Assembly: GCF_006716765.1 (NCBI RefSeq)
Contig: NZ_VFPO01000001.1
Coordinates: 744,001 to 808,000 of the forward strand
Direction: 5' to 3'
Length of the DNA: 64,000 bases
Source: Actinomadura hallensis
Lineage (GTDB): Bacteria > Actinomycetota > Actinomycetes > Streptosporangiales > Streptosporangiaceae
The position numbers and the translations under genes were made by a program. Each line of letters starts with the position of its first letter. The first letter of the stretch is position 1. Shown here piece by piece: positions 52,483 to 59,918 of this stretch. The notes beneath the pieces are model-generated. The model saw nothing but the letters and a program-made list of their open reading frames with translations, was not told the DNA's origin and did no database searches.

Positions 52483-52504
52483 GCCATGATTTTGGCATTG
52501 GTGT

Positions 52505-52603
52505 ATGACCGAGTACGAAGACATCAGAACAGGTAGACACTGTGTTCTCGCCCTGCACGCCCACTTGGTTTTCGTCACCAAGTTCCGGCATCCGGTGTTC
52601 ACC
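52505..52603 (+). pseudogene. Truncated TnpA (Y1/HUH transposase) start
   Basis: The first 33 codons encode MTEYEDIRTGRHCVLALHAH and LVFVTKFRHPVFT, the N-terminus of IS200/IS605 Y1 transposases, including the start of the LVFVTKYR strand. The HUH motif and catalytic Tyr are lost; after residue 33 the sequence passes into the left end of the element. It diverges from tnpB across 22 bases, as in complete IS605 elements. The element therefore cannot move on its own. Confidence 0.8.
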
Positions 52604-53621
52604 TTTCCCTGCCCCGCTACGCGGGAGGGTCCGCTTCACCCCCGGCCTGAAGGACCGAGCACTGCGGACGAGCCGGTAGCGGAGCATCTCCTCGACCGCT
52701 GAGGGGAGCAGGGACGGGTCGGCGCGGAGGCGGGCCAGTTCGGAGGGGTGGTCGAGGAGGGTGTGGAGGCCGCCCGGGATGCCGTTGCGGAGGGTCTCGT
52801 TCCCGGCGACGGCGAAGAGGAAGAACATGTTCTCGAACTCTTGGGTGGTGAGGCCGCCTTCGAGCATGCGGGACATGACGTCGTCGGACGGCTTCTTGCG
52901 CTTCTCGGCGGCCAGGGCGTGGGCGTAGGCGAACATGTCGGCCAGGGCCGCGTACGAGCGGGGGTTGAGGGGACGGCCGTCGGGGCGGACGGTGGCGGGA
53001 CGGTACTTCATGGCCTCGCGGGCCATGGGGGTCATCGTGGTGGCGTCGGCGGTGGAGAGGCCGGCGTAGTCGTCGTCCTGGTAGCCGATGACGCGGGACG
53101 CCCAGTCGTACAGGAGGCGGCGGTCGGATTCGGGGACGCCCATGATGTGGGCGAGGGTCCAGACGGGGAGGTCGGACGTGAGTTCGACGAAGTCGGTGTC
53201 CTCGTTCAGGGCCGAGGTGATGAGGGTGCGGGCCCGGGCGTTGATCGTGTCTTCCAGGGCGCGGACGGCGCGGGGGGTGAACGCGGCGGCGACGATGCGG
53301 CGGAGGCGGGAGTGGCCGGGCGGGTCCTGGTTGAGCATCATCGCGCGGACGAAGGCGAGGTCCTCGGGCGTGTCGGGGTCGCGGATCTGGGTGGCGCCGA
53401 GGTGGGAGGAGAACAGGTCCGGGGAGCGCAGGACCTGCTTCACGTCGGCGTGCCGGAAGACCGCCCAGTATCCGGGGCCGGCGGGCCAGGGGCCGACGGC
53501 CGGTTCCGGGATCCACGCGACGGGGGATTCGGCGCGCAGGCGTTCGAACGTCTCGTACGGGACGCCGGTCGCGTAGGTGGACGGCAGGAAGATCTCCTCG
53601 CGCATGCCCCAAGCGTGCATC

Positions 53622-54029
53622 ATGTCGGGTGTGACGGTGAAGGCTGAGGAGATCCTGCGTGACAACTTCGCCCCCTGGGTGCTGGACCTCGGGCTCGTCG
53701 TGGAGGAGGTGGGGAAGGGGACCGCGGTGCTGCGGCTGCCGTGGTCGGACCGGCTCGCCAGGGAGGGCGGGGCGCTGTCCGGGCAGGCGTTGATGGCCGC
53801 CGCCGACACGGCGGTGGTCATCGCCGTTTCCGGGGCGAAGGGCGGGTTCGTCCCGATGACGACCGTGCAGCTGAACACGTCGTTCCAGCGGCCCGTCATG
53901 GGGACCGACGTGCTGGTGGACGTCGAGGTGACGAAGCTGGGGCGGACGCTGGCCTTCGCGGAGATCGACATGACGGCGGATTCGGCGACCGTCGCGCACG
54001 CGAGCGCCGTCTACGCGATCATTGGGTGA
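53622..54029 (+). CDS. PaaI-family acyl-CoA thioesterase (hotdog fold)
   Basis: This protein has about 135 residues from ATG 53622 (GTG 53631 also possible). Marks of the hotdog fold are FAPWVLDLGLVVEEVGKGTA, the central helix GGALSGQALMAAADTAVVIA and FVPMTTVQLNTSFQRPVMGT. Enzymes of this group cleave acyl- or aryl-CoA thioesters. No ribosome-binding site is visible and the P450 gene starts 17 bases away on the other strand, so translation may be leaderless. It is followed at once by dienelactone hydrolase, which suggests a catabolic operon. Confidence 0.85.
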   Translation: MSGVTVKAEEILRDNFAPWVLDLGLVVEEVGKGTAVLRLPWSDRLAREGGALSGQALMAAADTAVVIAVSGAKGGFVPMTTVQLNTSFQRPVMGTDVLVDVEVTKLGRTLAFAEIDMTADSATVAHASAVYAIIG

Positions 54030-54713
54030 ATGAGGCGTACTGAGAGGGTCGCCGTTCCCGACGGTGAGTTCAGCCTGCACGTGTGGGGTTCGGAAGGTCC
54101 CGGGGTCCTGCTGCTGCAGGAGATCTTCGGGGTCGGTGAGTACATGGAGGCCGTCGCCGAGGACCTGGTGGCGCTCGGGTACGTGGTGGCGGCGCCCGAC
54201 ATGTTCTGGCGTCTCGAACCGGACTGGGCGGTCCGCCATGACGAGGAGGCCCTGCCGAAGGGGATGTCGATGGTCTCCCGGTTCGACTGGGAGAAGGGCG
54301 TCGAGGACGCGGCGGCCGCGCTGGCGGCCCTGAAGGGGCTGCCGGGGGTCGGGAAGGTCGGGGTGCTGGGGTTCTGCTTCGGCGGGACGCTCGCGTACCT
54401 GCTGGCCGCCAGGGCGGAGGCCGACTCCGTGGTGTCGTTCTACGGGTCGGGTGTGCCGGGCGCTCTGGGCGAGATCGACGCGATTCGGGCGCCAGTGCAG
54501 TTTCATTTCGGGGGAGACGACCCGTACATCCCGCGGGAGGACGTCGCCAAGGTGGAGTGTGCGGTGGCCGGTCGGGACGGCATGGAGATCCACGTCCAGG
54601 AGGACGGCGGGCACGCGTTCCACAACAGGAAGGCGCCGATGTTCTACCAGCCCGAGCCCGCGGAACGGGCGTGGCGGCTCACCGTGGACTTCCTGGCCCG
54701 CACCCTCTCCTAG
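54030..54713 (+). CDS. Dienelactone hydrolase family protein
   Basis: This 227-residue alpha/beta hydrolase has a catalytic Cys116 in VGVLGFCFGGTLAYL, Asp in HFGGDDPYIPRE (about 163) and His195 in EDGGHAFHN, the Cys-Asp-His triad of dienelactone hydrolases. An oxyanion-related Glu is in LLLQEIFGVGEYM. The family opens lactones from aromatic degradation, though many members have other ester substrates. The ATG starts right after the thioesterase stop. The 3' end abuts the stop of the convergent LuxR gene with no spacer. Confidence 0.9.
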   Translation: MRRTERVAVPDGEFSLHVWGSEGPGVLLLQEIFGVGEYMEAVAEDLVALGYVVAAPDMFWRLEPDWAVRHDEEALPKGMSMVSRFDWEKGVEDAAAALAALKGLPGVGKVGVLGFCFGGTLAYLLAARAEADSVVSFYGSGVPGALGEIDAIRAPVQFHFGGDDPYIPREDVAKVECAVAGRDGMEIHVQEDGGHAFHNRKAPMFYQPEPAERAWRLTVDFLARTLS

Positions 54714-57410
54714 TCACGCGGGCTCCAGGACGAGCTGGGCGAGCTCCTTGCGGGACGAGACGCCGAGCTTCGGATAAGCCTTGTAGAGGTGGTACTCGAC
54801 CGTCCGGGGGCTGAGGAAGAGCTGGGCGGCGATCTCGCGGCTGCTGGTCCCGGCGGCGGCGAGCCGGACGACCTGCAGTTCCTGCGGGGTGAGGCGGTCC
54901 AGGAGGTCCGGGGCCGTGGGGGCGGACTGCCCGGATTCGCCGGTGGCCCGGAGCTCGGCGCGGGCGCGGTCCAGCCACGGGGCGGCGTGGAGGCGCTCGA
55001 AGATCTCCGCGGCCGAACGGAGCGGAACGCGCGCGTCGGAACGGCGGCGTGCCCGTCGCAGCCATTCGCCGTAGAGCAGTTCCGTGCGGGCTCGCTCGAA
55101 CGGTCGCGTCGACCGTTCGTGCAGCTGGACGGCGCGTGCGTACGGTTCTTCCCTGTCCGTCAGGAGGGCCTCGCAGCGCAGGGAGACCGCCAGGGCCCAT
55201 GTCTGTCCTCCGGCTTCGGCCCAGCCGCGGAAACGGTCGAAGGCCGTGCGGGCGAGGCCGGGGTCGCCGGAGCGCACGGCCGCCTCGACCAGGTCGGCGG
55301 CGGAGGCCACGGTGCTGTGCCGGTGGGGGCCGTGCGCCAGCCGTTCGAGGCGGCGCAGCGCGTCGTCGTGGCGGCCGAGGCCGAGGTCGAGGAGGGCGGG
55401 CGCGGCGTCGATGAGCCCGCTGTACGGCGGAGCTTCGGCGATCAGCTCGCGCAGCCGCTCCTCGTCGCCCTGGATCGCCGCGACGAGGGACAGGACGGCG
55501 CTGAGCCGTCCTTCGCGGTGGGGGCGGCCGGTGTCGCGGGCCAGCTTCACGGCCTCGGCGACGGTCGCCTCGGCGTCCGCGTGCCGGCCGGTGGCGATCT
55601 GCGCCCGCGCCAGCGTCTCCAGGACGTCCGGGAGCGTGCCGACCAGCCCGTGGCGGCGGGCTTGGGCGACCTCGGCGGACGCCAGCTCCAGCGCCGCCTC
55701 GTCGGCGCCGATGATCAGGGCGAGGTGGGCGGCCCGGACCCGGTCCCCGGCGCCGGGGTCTCCGGTGCGGGGGACGTCGGCGGCGGGTCCCGGTCCGGCG
55801 GAGCCGCGGGCCTCGTCGACCAGCCGCCCGAGGAGCGGGAGGCCGTCGGCGTGGACGCCGTCCGCCAGGAGGGCGAGGCCGCGGACGGTGGGGTCGCCGG
55901 GGAGCAGCTCGGCCGCCCGCAGCACCGCGGGCAGCTCACCGGACGTCCACCCGTAGACGGCGCCGGTCCGCAGCATCGCGGCGCGCTCGTCCGGCGCCGC
56001 CTCGGCCGCGGCGTCGACCATCATGCGGGACGCGGCGCGCGGGTCGCCGCGCTCGTACTCGACGGCGGCGTGGACGCGGGCGAGCCGCGCCAGCTTCGCG
56101 GGCTCGGCGGTGAGCTTCTCCGCCTGGACGGCGAGGTCCCCGGCGTCGTCGAGCAGGCCCGCCTGGAGGGTCAGGGACGCGGCGGCGCCGAGGCGGGCGG
56201 CGCGTTCCTCCGGCGCGGGCGTCAGGTCCGCCGCCTGCCGGTACAGCGCGGCCGCCGTCGCGTAGGCCGTGCGGCGGTGGGCGCGCTCCGCCGCGTCCTC
56301 GACCTCGGCGGCGACCTCCTCGTCCGGGGCCAGCGCCGCGGACGCGCGGTGCCGGGCGCGGCAGTCGGGTTCGGTGGCGGTGTCGGCGAGCGCCCGGTGG
56401 ACCGCGACGCGGCGCGCGGTGACGGCGCCGTGGTAGGAGGCCGCCCTGATCAGCGGGTGCCGGAACGCGATGCTGCGCCCGGTGACGTTCACCAGCCGGA
56501 CGTGCTCGGCGTCCTCCAGGTCGGCCAGGCCGACGCCCATGCTCTGCGCCGCGTTGAGGATCGACGGCATGTGCCCGCGGCCCTCCGCCGCCGCGATCAG
56601 CAGCATCAGCCGGGTGCTCTCGGGCAGGCTTCCGATCTGCGCGCGGAACGAGGCGAGGACCCGGTCGGCGACCGGCAGCGGGTCCGCGCCGTGCGCGGTG
56701 CCCGTCCCGGCGGCGCCCAGCTCCTGCAGGGCGAGGGGGTTCCCGGCCGCCTCCCACATCACGCGGGTGCGGACGGCGGGCGGGAGGCCGCGCTCCGCGA
56801 GCAGCAGCTCGGCGTCCTCGCGCTTCAGCCGGGCGAGGCGCAGCTCGGGCAGGCCGGTGCCGGTGAACGCGTCGTCCCGCGCGGCGAACAGCATCACCAC
56901 CCCTTCGGCGGCCAGCCTTCGCGCCGCGAACAGCAGCGCGTCGGCGGTGGCGGAGTCGAGCCACTGCGCGTCGTCGACCAGGACCAGCACCGGCCCGTGC
57001 TCGCCGGGAAGGTCGGCCAGCAGGGTCAGCACGGCGAGGCCGATGGTGAAGCGGTCCCGCGCGGGGTCGGCGGACCCGGCCGCGGGCGACGCCGCGAGGC
57101 CCGGGTCGCCGAGCGCGGAGCGCAGCGCGGCGGCCTGCGGCTCCGGGAGGGCGTCCAGCCGGTCGCGGACGGGCCACAGCAGCTGGATCAGGCCCGCGTA
57201 CGCGATGCCGGACTCCGCCTCGATGCCGGTCACCCGCAGCACGTGCGGGGGCCCGTCCGCCGGGAGGAGCGCGGCGGCCTCGGCGAGCAGCGCCGACTTG
57301 CCGATCCCCGCCTCGCCGCGCAGGAGGAGCGCGCCGCTGCGCCGGTGGTCGCGCGCCTCCGCGACCAGTGAGGTGATCCGTGCCTTCTCGTCGTTCCGCC
57401 CGTAGAGCAC
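54714..57410 (-). CDS. Large LuxR-family ATPase transcriptional regulator
   Basis: This 898-residue regulator has an N-terminal STAND ATPase: MLYGRNDEKARITSLVAEAR, Walker A LLLRGEAGIGKSALLAEAAA near residue 31 and Walker B VLVLVDDAQWLDSATADALL near 140. TPR-like helices fill the middle. A LuxR helix-turn-helix closes the protein (LTPQELQVVRLAAAGTSSRE and LFLSPRTVEYHLYKAYPKLG, about residues 835-890). The frame is intact and the GKS of the P-loop is complete. GTG 57410 is the start. It is divergent from the Old Yellow Enzyme gene, which is its likely target. Confidence 0.9.
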   Translation of the reverse strand: MLYGRNDEKARITSLVAEARDHRRSGALLLRGEAGIGKSALLAEAAALLPADGPPHVLRVTGIEAESGIAYAGLIQLLWPVRDRLDALPEPQAAALRSALGDPGLAASPAAGSADPARDRFTIGLAVLTLLADLPGEHGPVLVLVDDAQWLDSATADALLFAARRLAAEGVVMLFAARDDAFTGTGLPELRLARLKREDAELLLAERGLPPAVRTRVMWEAAGNPLALQELGAAGTGTAHGADPLPVADRVLASFRAQIGSLPESTRLMLLIAAAEGRGHMPSILNAAQSMGVGLADLEDAEHVRLVNVTGRSIAFRHPLIRAASYHGAVTARRVAVHRALADTATEPDCRARHRASAALAPDEEVAAEVEDAAERAHRRTAYATAAALYRQAADLTPAPEERAARLGAAASLTLQAGLLDDAGDLAVQAEKLTAEPAKLARLARVHAAVEYERGDPRAASRMMVDAAAEAAPDERAAMLRTGAVYGWTSGELPAVLRAAELLPGDPTVRGLALLADGVHADGLPLLGRLVDEARGSAGPGPAADVPRTGDPGAGDRVRAAHLALIIGADEAALELASAEVAQARRHGLVGTLPDVLETLARAQIATGRHADAEATVAEAVKLARDTGRPHREGRLSAVLSLVAAIQGDEERLRELIAEAPPYSGLIDAAPALLDLGLGRHDDALRRLERLAHGPHRHSTVASAADLVEAAVRSGDPGLARTAFDRFRGWAEAGGQTWALAVSLRCEALLTDREEPYARAVQLHERSTRPFERARTELLYGEWLRRARRRSDARVPLRSAAEIFERLHAAPWLDRARAELRATGESGQSAPTAPDLLDRLTPQELQVVRLAAAGTSSREIAAQLFLSPRTVEYHLYKAYPKLGVSSRKELAQLVLEPA

Positions 57411-57427
57411 GCATCCAAAGTACGGGG

Positions 57428-57465
57428 CCGACTACCGAAACCGTACGGATTCGCCCCGTAGTCGG
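57428..57465. promoter_or_regulatory. Inverted repeat between LuxR and Old Yellow Enzyme genes
   Basis: CCGACTAC (57428-57435) and GTAGTCGG (57458-57465) are perfectly complementary arms 22 bases apart in the 100-base divergent region. The spacing puts both arms on about the same face. It could be the site for the adjacent LuxR regulator. Confidence 0.5.
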
Positions 57466-57510
57466 TGGCTCGTACGTTCGTGACCAGGTGCAACGCACGA
57501 GGAGGACGTA

Positions 57511-58584
57511 ATGCGAACGTTGTTCGAGCCGCTGTCCGAGGGGAAGCTGGAGCTCCCGAACCGACTGGTGATGGCGCCGATGACCCGGAGCCGGGCCGTG
57601 GAGGGCGGGCTGGTGACCGAGCTGACGGCCGAGTACTACCGGCAGCGCGCCGGCGCCGGGCTGATCATCACCGAGGGCACGCAGCCGAGCGTCCGCGGCC
57701 AGGGGTACATCTCCACACCGGGCCTCCACTCCGCCGAGCAGGTGAAGGCGTGGCGGACGGTGACCGACGCGGTGCACGCCGAGGGCGGACGGATCTTCGC
57801 TCAGCTGATGCACGCGGGCCGTGTGGGCCACCCCGTCCTGTACCCGGACGGGGGACTGCCGCTCGGGCCGTCCCCCATCGCGTCCGGTGAGCAGCTGTTC
57901 ACCCCGGACGGCATGCTCGACCACCCCGCGCCCCGCGAGATGACGCCGGACGACATCGCGCAGGCCGTCGAGGAGTTCGCCGCCGCGGCCTCCAACGCGA
58001 TCGACGCCGGGTTCGACGGGGTGGAGTTGCACGGGGCGAACGGCTACCTGATCCAGCAGTTCCTCGCCGACGGCAGCAACAGGCGGACCGACGCGTACGG
58101 CGGGACGGCCGAGAACCGCGTCAGGTTCGCCGCCGAGGTCGTGGCGGCGGTGTCCGGCGCGATCGGCGCCGACCGCGTGGGGCTGCGCGTGTCGCCGGGC
58201 GGTAACGCGAACGGCGTCAGCGAGAGCGACACTCCCGAGCTCTACTCGGCGCTCATCGCGGCCATCGCGCCTCACGGGCTCGCGTACCTGCACGTCATGG
58301 AGGTGGGCGACCGCGGCATGACCGAGCGGATCCGCGCCGAATGGCCGGGCGTGCTGATCCTCAACCCGCACCCGACGCCGGAGTCGTTCCCGTCGAAGCC
58401 GGAGTACGGCGCCGAGGCACTCCGGGCCGGTGTGGCCGACGCGGTCGCGTTCGGCGAGCTGTGGCTGGCCAACCCCGACCTGCCCGCCCGCATCAAGGCC
58501 GGCGGCCCCTACAACCAGGCGGACCCGGCGACGTTCTACGGCGGCGACCACCAGGGCTACACCGACTACCCGGCCCTCGACTGA
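57511..58584 (+). CDS. Alkene reductase, Old Yellow Enzyme family
   Basis: This 357-residue FMN-dependent TIM-barrel enzyme has LPNRLVMAPMTRSRAVEGGL at the FMN site, YYRQRAGAGLIITEGTQPSV, AQLMHAGRVGHPVL, and the substrate-binding pair in DGVELHGANGYLIQQFLADG (H-x-x-N). The catalytic region NRRTDAYGGTAENRVRFAAE is typical. It reduces activated C=C bonds such as those of enones or nitro compounds with NADPH. AGGAGG lies seven bases before ATG 57511. It is divergent from a LuxR regulator. Confidence 0.93.
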   Translation: MRTLFEPLSEGKLELPNRLVMAPMTRSRAVEGGLVTELTAEYYRQRAGAGLIITEGTQPSVRGQGYISTPGLHSAEQVKAWRTVTDAVHAEGGRIFAQLMHAGRVGHPVLYPDGGLPLGPSPIASGEQLFTPDGMLDHPAPREMTPDDIAQAVEEFAAAASNAIDAGFDGVELHGANGYLIQQFLADGSNRRTDAYGGTAENRVRFAAEVVAAVSGAIGADRVGLRVSPGGNANGVSESDTPELYSALIAAIAPHGLAYLHVMEVGDRGMTERIRAEWPGVLILNPHPTPESFPSKPEYGAEALRAGVADAVAFGELWLANPDLPARIKAGGPYNQADPATFYGGDHQGYTDYPALD

Positions 58585-58620
58585 CCCCCGACGAGCCGCG
58601 GTCGGGCCGTGGAGTGGAGG

Positions 58621-58653
58621 CGGGGCCCCGCGCGGGGTTGACGCGGGGCCCCG
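58621..58653. terminator. Bidirectional GC hairpin terminator
   Basis: CGGGGCCCCGCG (58621-58632) and CGCGGGGCCCCG (58642-58653) are fully complementary with a 9-base loop, placed between the converging Old Yellow Enzyme and NlpC/P60 genes. It can serve both strands. Confidence 0.75.
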
Positions 58654-58673
58654 GGTGCGTGCGTGCGGGCGGG

Positions 58674-59225
58674 TCAGAGACCGGGGCGGACGCCGCCGCT
58701 GAAGTTCCGCTTGTAGTAGGAGTTCAGCTTGATCTTCTTGACCTTCTTGCCGGAGCTGGGCGCGTGGATCATGTAGCCGTGACCGGCGTAGACGCCCACG
58801 TGCGTTCGCCCGCTGTAGAAGAACAGGAGGTCGCCCTTGACGGCCCCCTTCCAGGAGACCTTCTTCTTGACCGAGCGGTAGATCTGCTGGCTGGTGCGGG
58901 GGAGCTTCACCCCGGCCTTGCGCCAGGCGCCTCCCGCCAGGCCGGAGCAGTCCCATGAGCCCGGACCCGTCCCGCCGTAGCGGTAGGGGTCGCCGATCTG
59001 CTTCGAGGCGTACTTCACGGCCTTCGCCGCGCGCTTCTTCTGCTCGGCGGCGCGGGACTGCTTCTTCGAGGAGGTCTTGACGACCGTCAGGGTCTGGACG
59101 GCCGCGACGGGCTTCGCGGCCGGGGCGGCGGCGAGCGTGGCCTCCCGGGGCTGCGCCGCCGCCGCGGGGCCCGCGGCGAGGAGGGAGGTCCCCGTGATCG
59201 TGACGGCCAGGCCGCCGGTGGTCAT
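58674..59225 (-). CDS. Secreted NlpC/P60 cell-wall peptidase
   Basis: This protein has 183 residues from ATG 59225. A signal peptide (LAVTITGTSLLAAGPAAAAQ) is followed by a lysine/alanine-rich linker and the NlpC/P60 domain: catalytic Cys93 in GSWDCSGLAGGAWRKAG, His142 in SGRTHVGVYAGHGYM and His154 in MIHAPSSGKKVKKIKL. It should cut peptide bonds in peptidoglycan stem peptides. The frame continues upstream to TAG without ATG, GTG or TTG, yet reads LHTPRKPLKTV, a perfect positive n-region; CTG 59258 with GGAG nearby may be the real start. A ydaO-like riboswitch candidate lies upstream. Confidence 0.88.
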   Translation of the reverse strand: MTTGGLAVTITGTSLLAAGPAAAAQPREATLAAAPAAKPVAAVQTLTVVKTSSKKQSRAAEQKKRAAKAVKYASKQIGDPYRYGGTGPGSWDCSGLAGGAWRKAGVKLPRTSQQIYRSVKKKVSWKGAVKGDLLFFYSGRTHVGVYAGHGYMIHAPSSGKKVKKIKLNSYYKRNFSGGVRPGL

Positions 59226-59918
59226 TACGGTCTTCAGGGGCTTTCGAGGGGTATGCAGAATGACTCCAGACGTCGCGCTCGATGCCTACCGGGCAGCCGT
59301 CGTCCACGAGGTGTTCGTCGGGGATTCGGGATGCCGCGGCCGTGCGGCTCCACAACGCCGTCAAAGGGGACGCAGGGAAAACACGGCCGCTTCCGGTTCC
59401 GCGCCTCTCGGCTGCGCGGATTCGGCGTCCGACGGCGGCTTTCCGGGCGGGGTCCAGAAGGACGACCTCGGGGGTCCGTGCCGGCCGTTCGCAGGTGGCC
59501 GGGCGTGCCGCGGCCGCTCGTCGGAATGCGTGTTCTGTTATCTGGGCGGCCTTCCGTGCCGCATGAACCAAGCAGGAACGTAGACATATTCCAGCGAACA
59601 TGGCAAATCCCCCAGGCCGTTTCCGGGGCGCGGGCCAATGCGGCGGGACCGGTCGCCCCCGCCGTAACCTGCGCCGATTCCGAGCCCGATTCGCGAAATG
59701 TGAACCGAGTCACGAAAGCCATGCTCGCGTCGCCGCCCGACGTCCGGCAGAGAAAATCGCAACTGTGGATAACTGTCAGATCACGACGCGCCCGCCGGAG
59801 AAACGGGTGTTTTGGACGGGTCCAAATGGTGGATCCGGTCGGGGTCAGGGGTTGACGGAACCGTCTGCGCGACCTGTAGTCCGAAGGAGATTCATGTTCG
59901 GTCTCCGGAAGGAGTCCC
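59226..59918. other. Gap between NlpC/P60 and GH1 genes
   Basis: No gene is supported; frames on both strands look random. The first 220 bases hold the possible ydaO element of the NlpC/P60 gene. Around 59750-59830 the sequence is AT-richer (AAAATCGCAACTGTGGATAA) and may contain the promoter of the GH1 gene. Confidence 0.45.
59275..59440 (-). ncRNA. Possible ydaO (c-di-AMP) riboswitch before NlpC/P60
   Basis: On the minus strand the leader reads GGACGCCGAATCC, a GCGC stem, GCGGAACCGGAAGC, then TCCCGAATCCCCGACGAACA with CCTCGT and finally GTAGGCATCG. This order resembles ydaO elements, which end in CCCGAACCCG, a CAGCTCACCTCG-like block and GCAGGCGTCG. Actinomycete NlpC/P60 and Rpf genes are classic targets of this riboswitch. 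The 3' part carries extra bases and the match is by eye, so this is a candidate only. Confidence 0.45.

Larger units (their letters stand above)
51237..52675 (-). mobile_element. IS605-type element carrying tnpB (insertion in P450)
   Basis: Comparison with the reconstructed P450 frame fixes the ends: minus-strand host sequence CTCCGCTAC stops at 52676 and resumes with TGGCCCCCGG at 51236, giving an element of 1439 bp with no target duplication. The right end terminates in TCAA (51237-51240), the right cleavage tetranucleotide known from IS608. Subterminal hairpins are visible (CCCCGGCCTGAAGGCCGGGG, 51247-51266; a related CCCCCGGCCTGAAGG near 52640). It contains intact tnpB and a truncated tnpA on opposite strands. 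Confidence 0.85.
50884..53605 (-). pseudogene. Cytochrome P450, split by a TnpB element and frameshifted
   Basis: The 5' part (52676-53605) encodes MREEIFLPSTYATGVPYETF, GYWAVFRHADVKQVLRSPDL, NQDPPGHSRLRRIVAAAFTP, the I-helix region FLFAVAGNETLRNG and ends VEEMLRY. The 3' part (50884-51236) resumes at WPPVMDFRRTATTSLRL and contains the heme-binding loop VSFGFGPHFCLGAHLA. Joining them gives a normal P450 of about 420 residues, close to the CYP125/CYP142-like group by the AGNET motif. A second lesion, a missing base near 51086 (CGCACCCCAACG where CGCAACCCC is expected), shifts the frame just before the heme loop. The gene is dead unless both lesions are reversed. Confidence 0.85.

Noticed and set aside
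55936-59601. Minus-strand open frame of 1221 codons across the LuxR, alkene reductase and NlpC/P60 genes
   Set aside because: It runs in the wrong frame through three genes with clear domains and contains only Arg/Gly-rich sequence.
59763-59771. TGTGGATAA, complement of a DnaA box (TTATCCACA)
   Set aside because: It is a single copy with no second box, no AT-rich unwinding region and no dnaA, dnaN or rep gene nearby, so not an origin.
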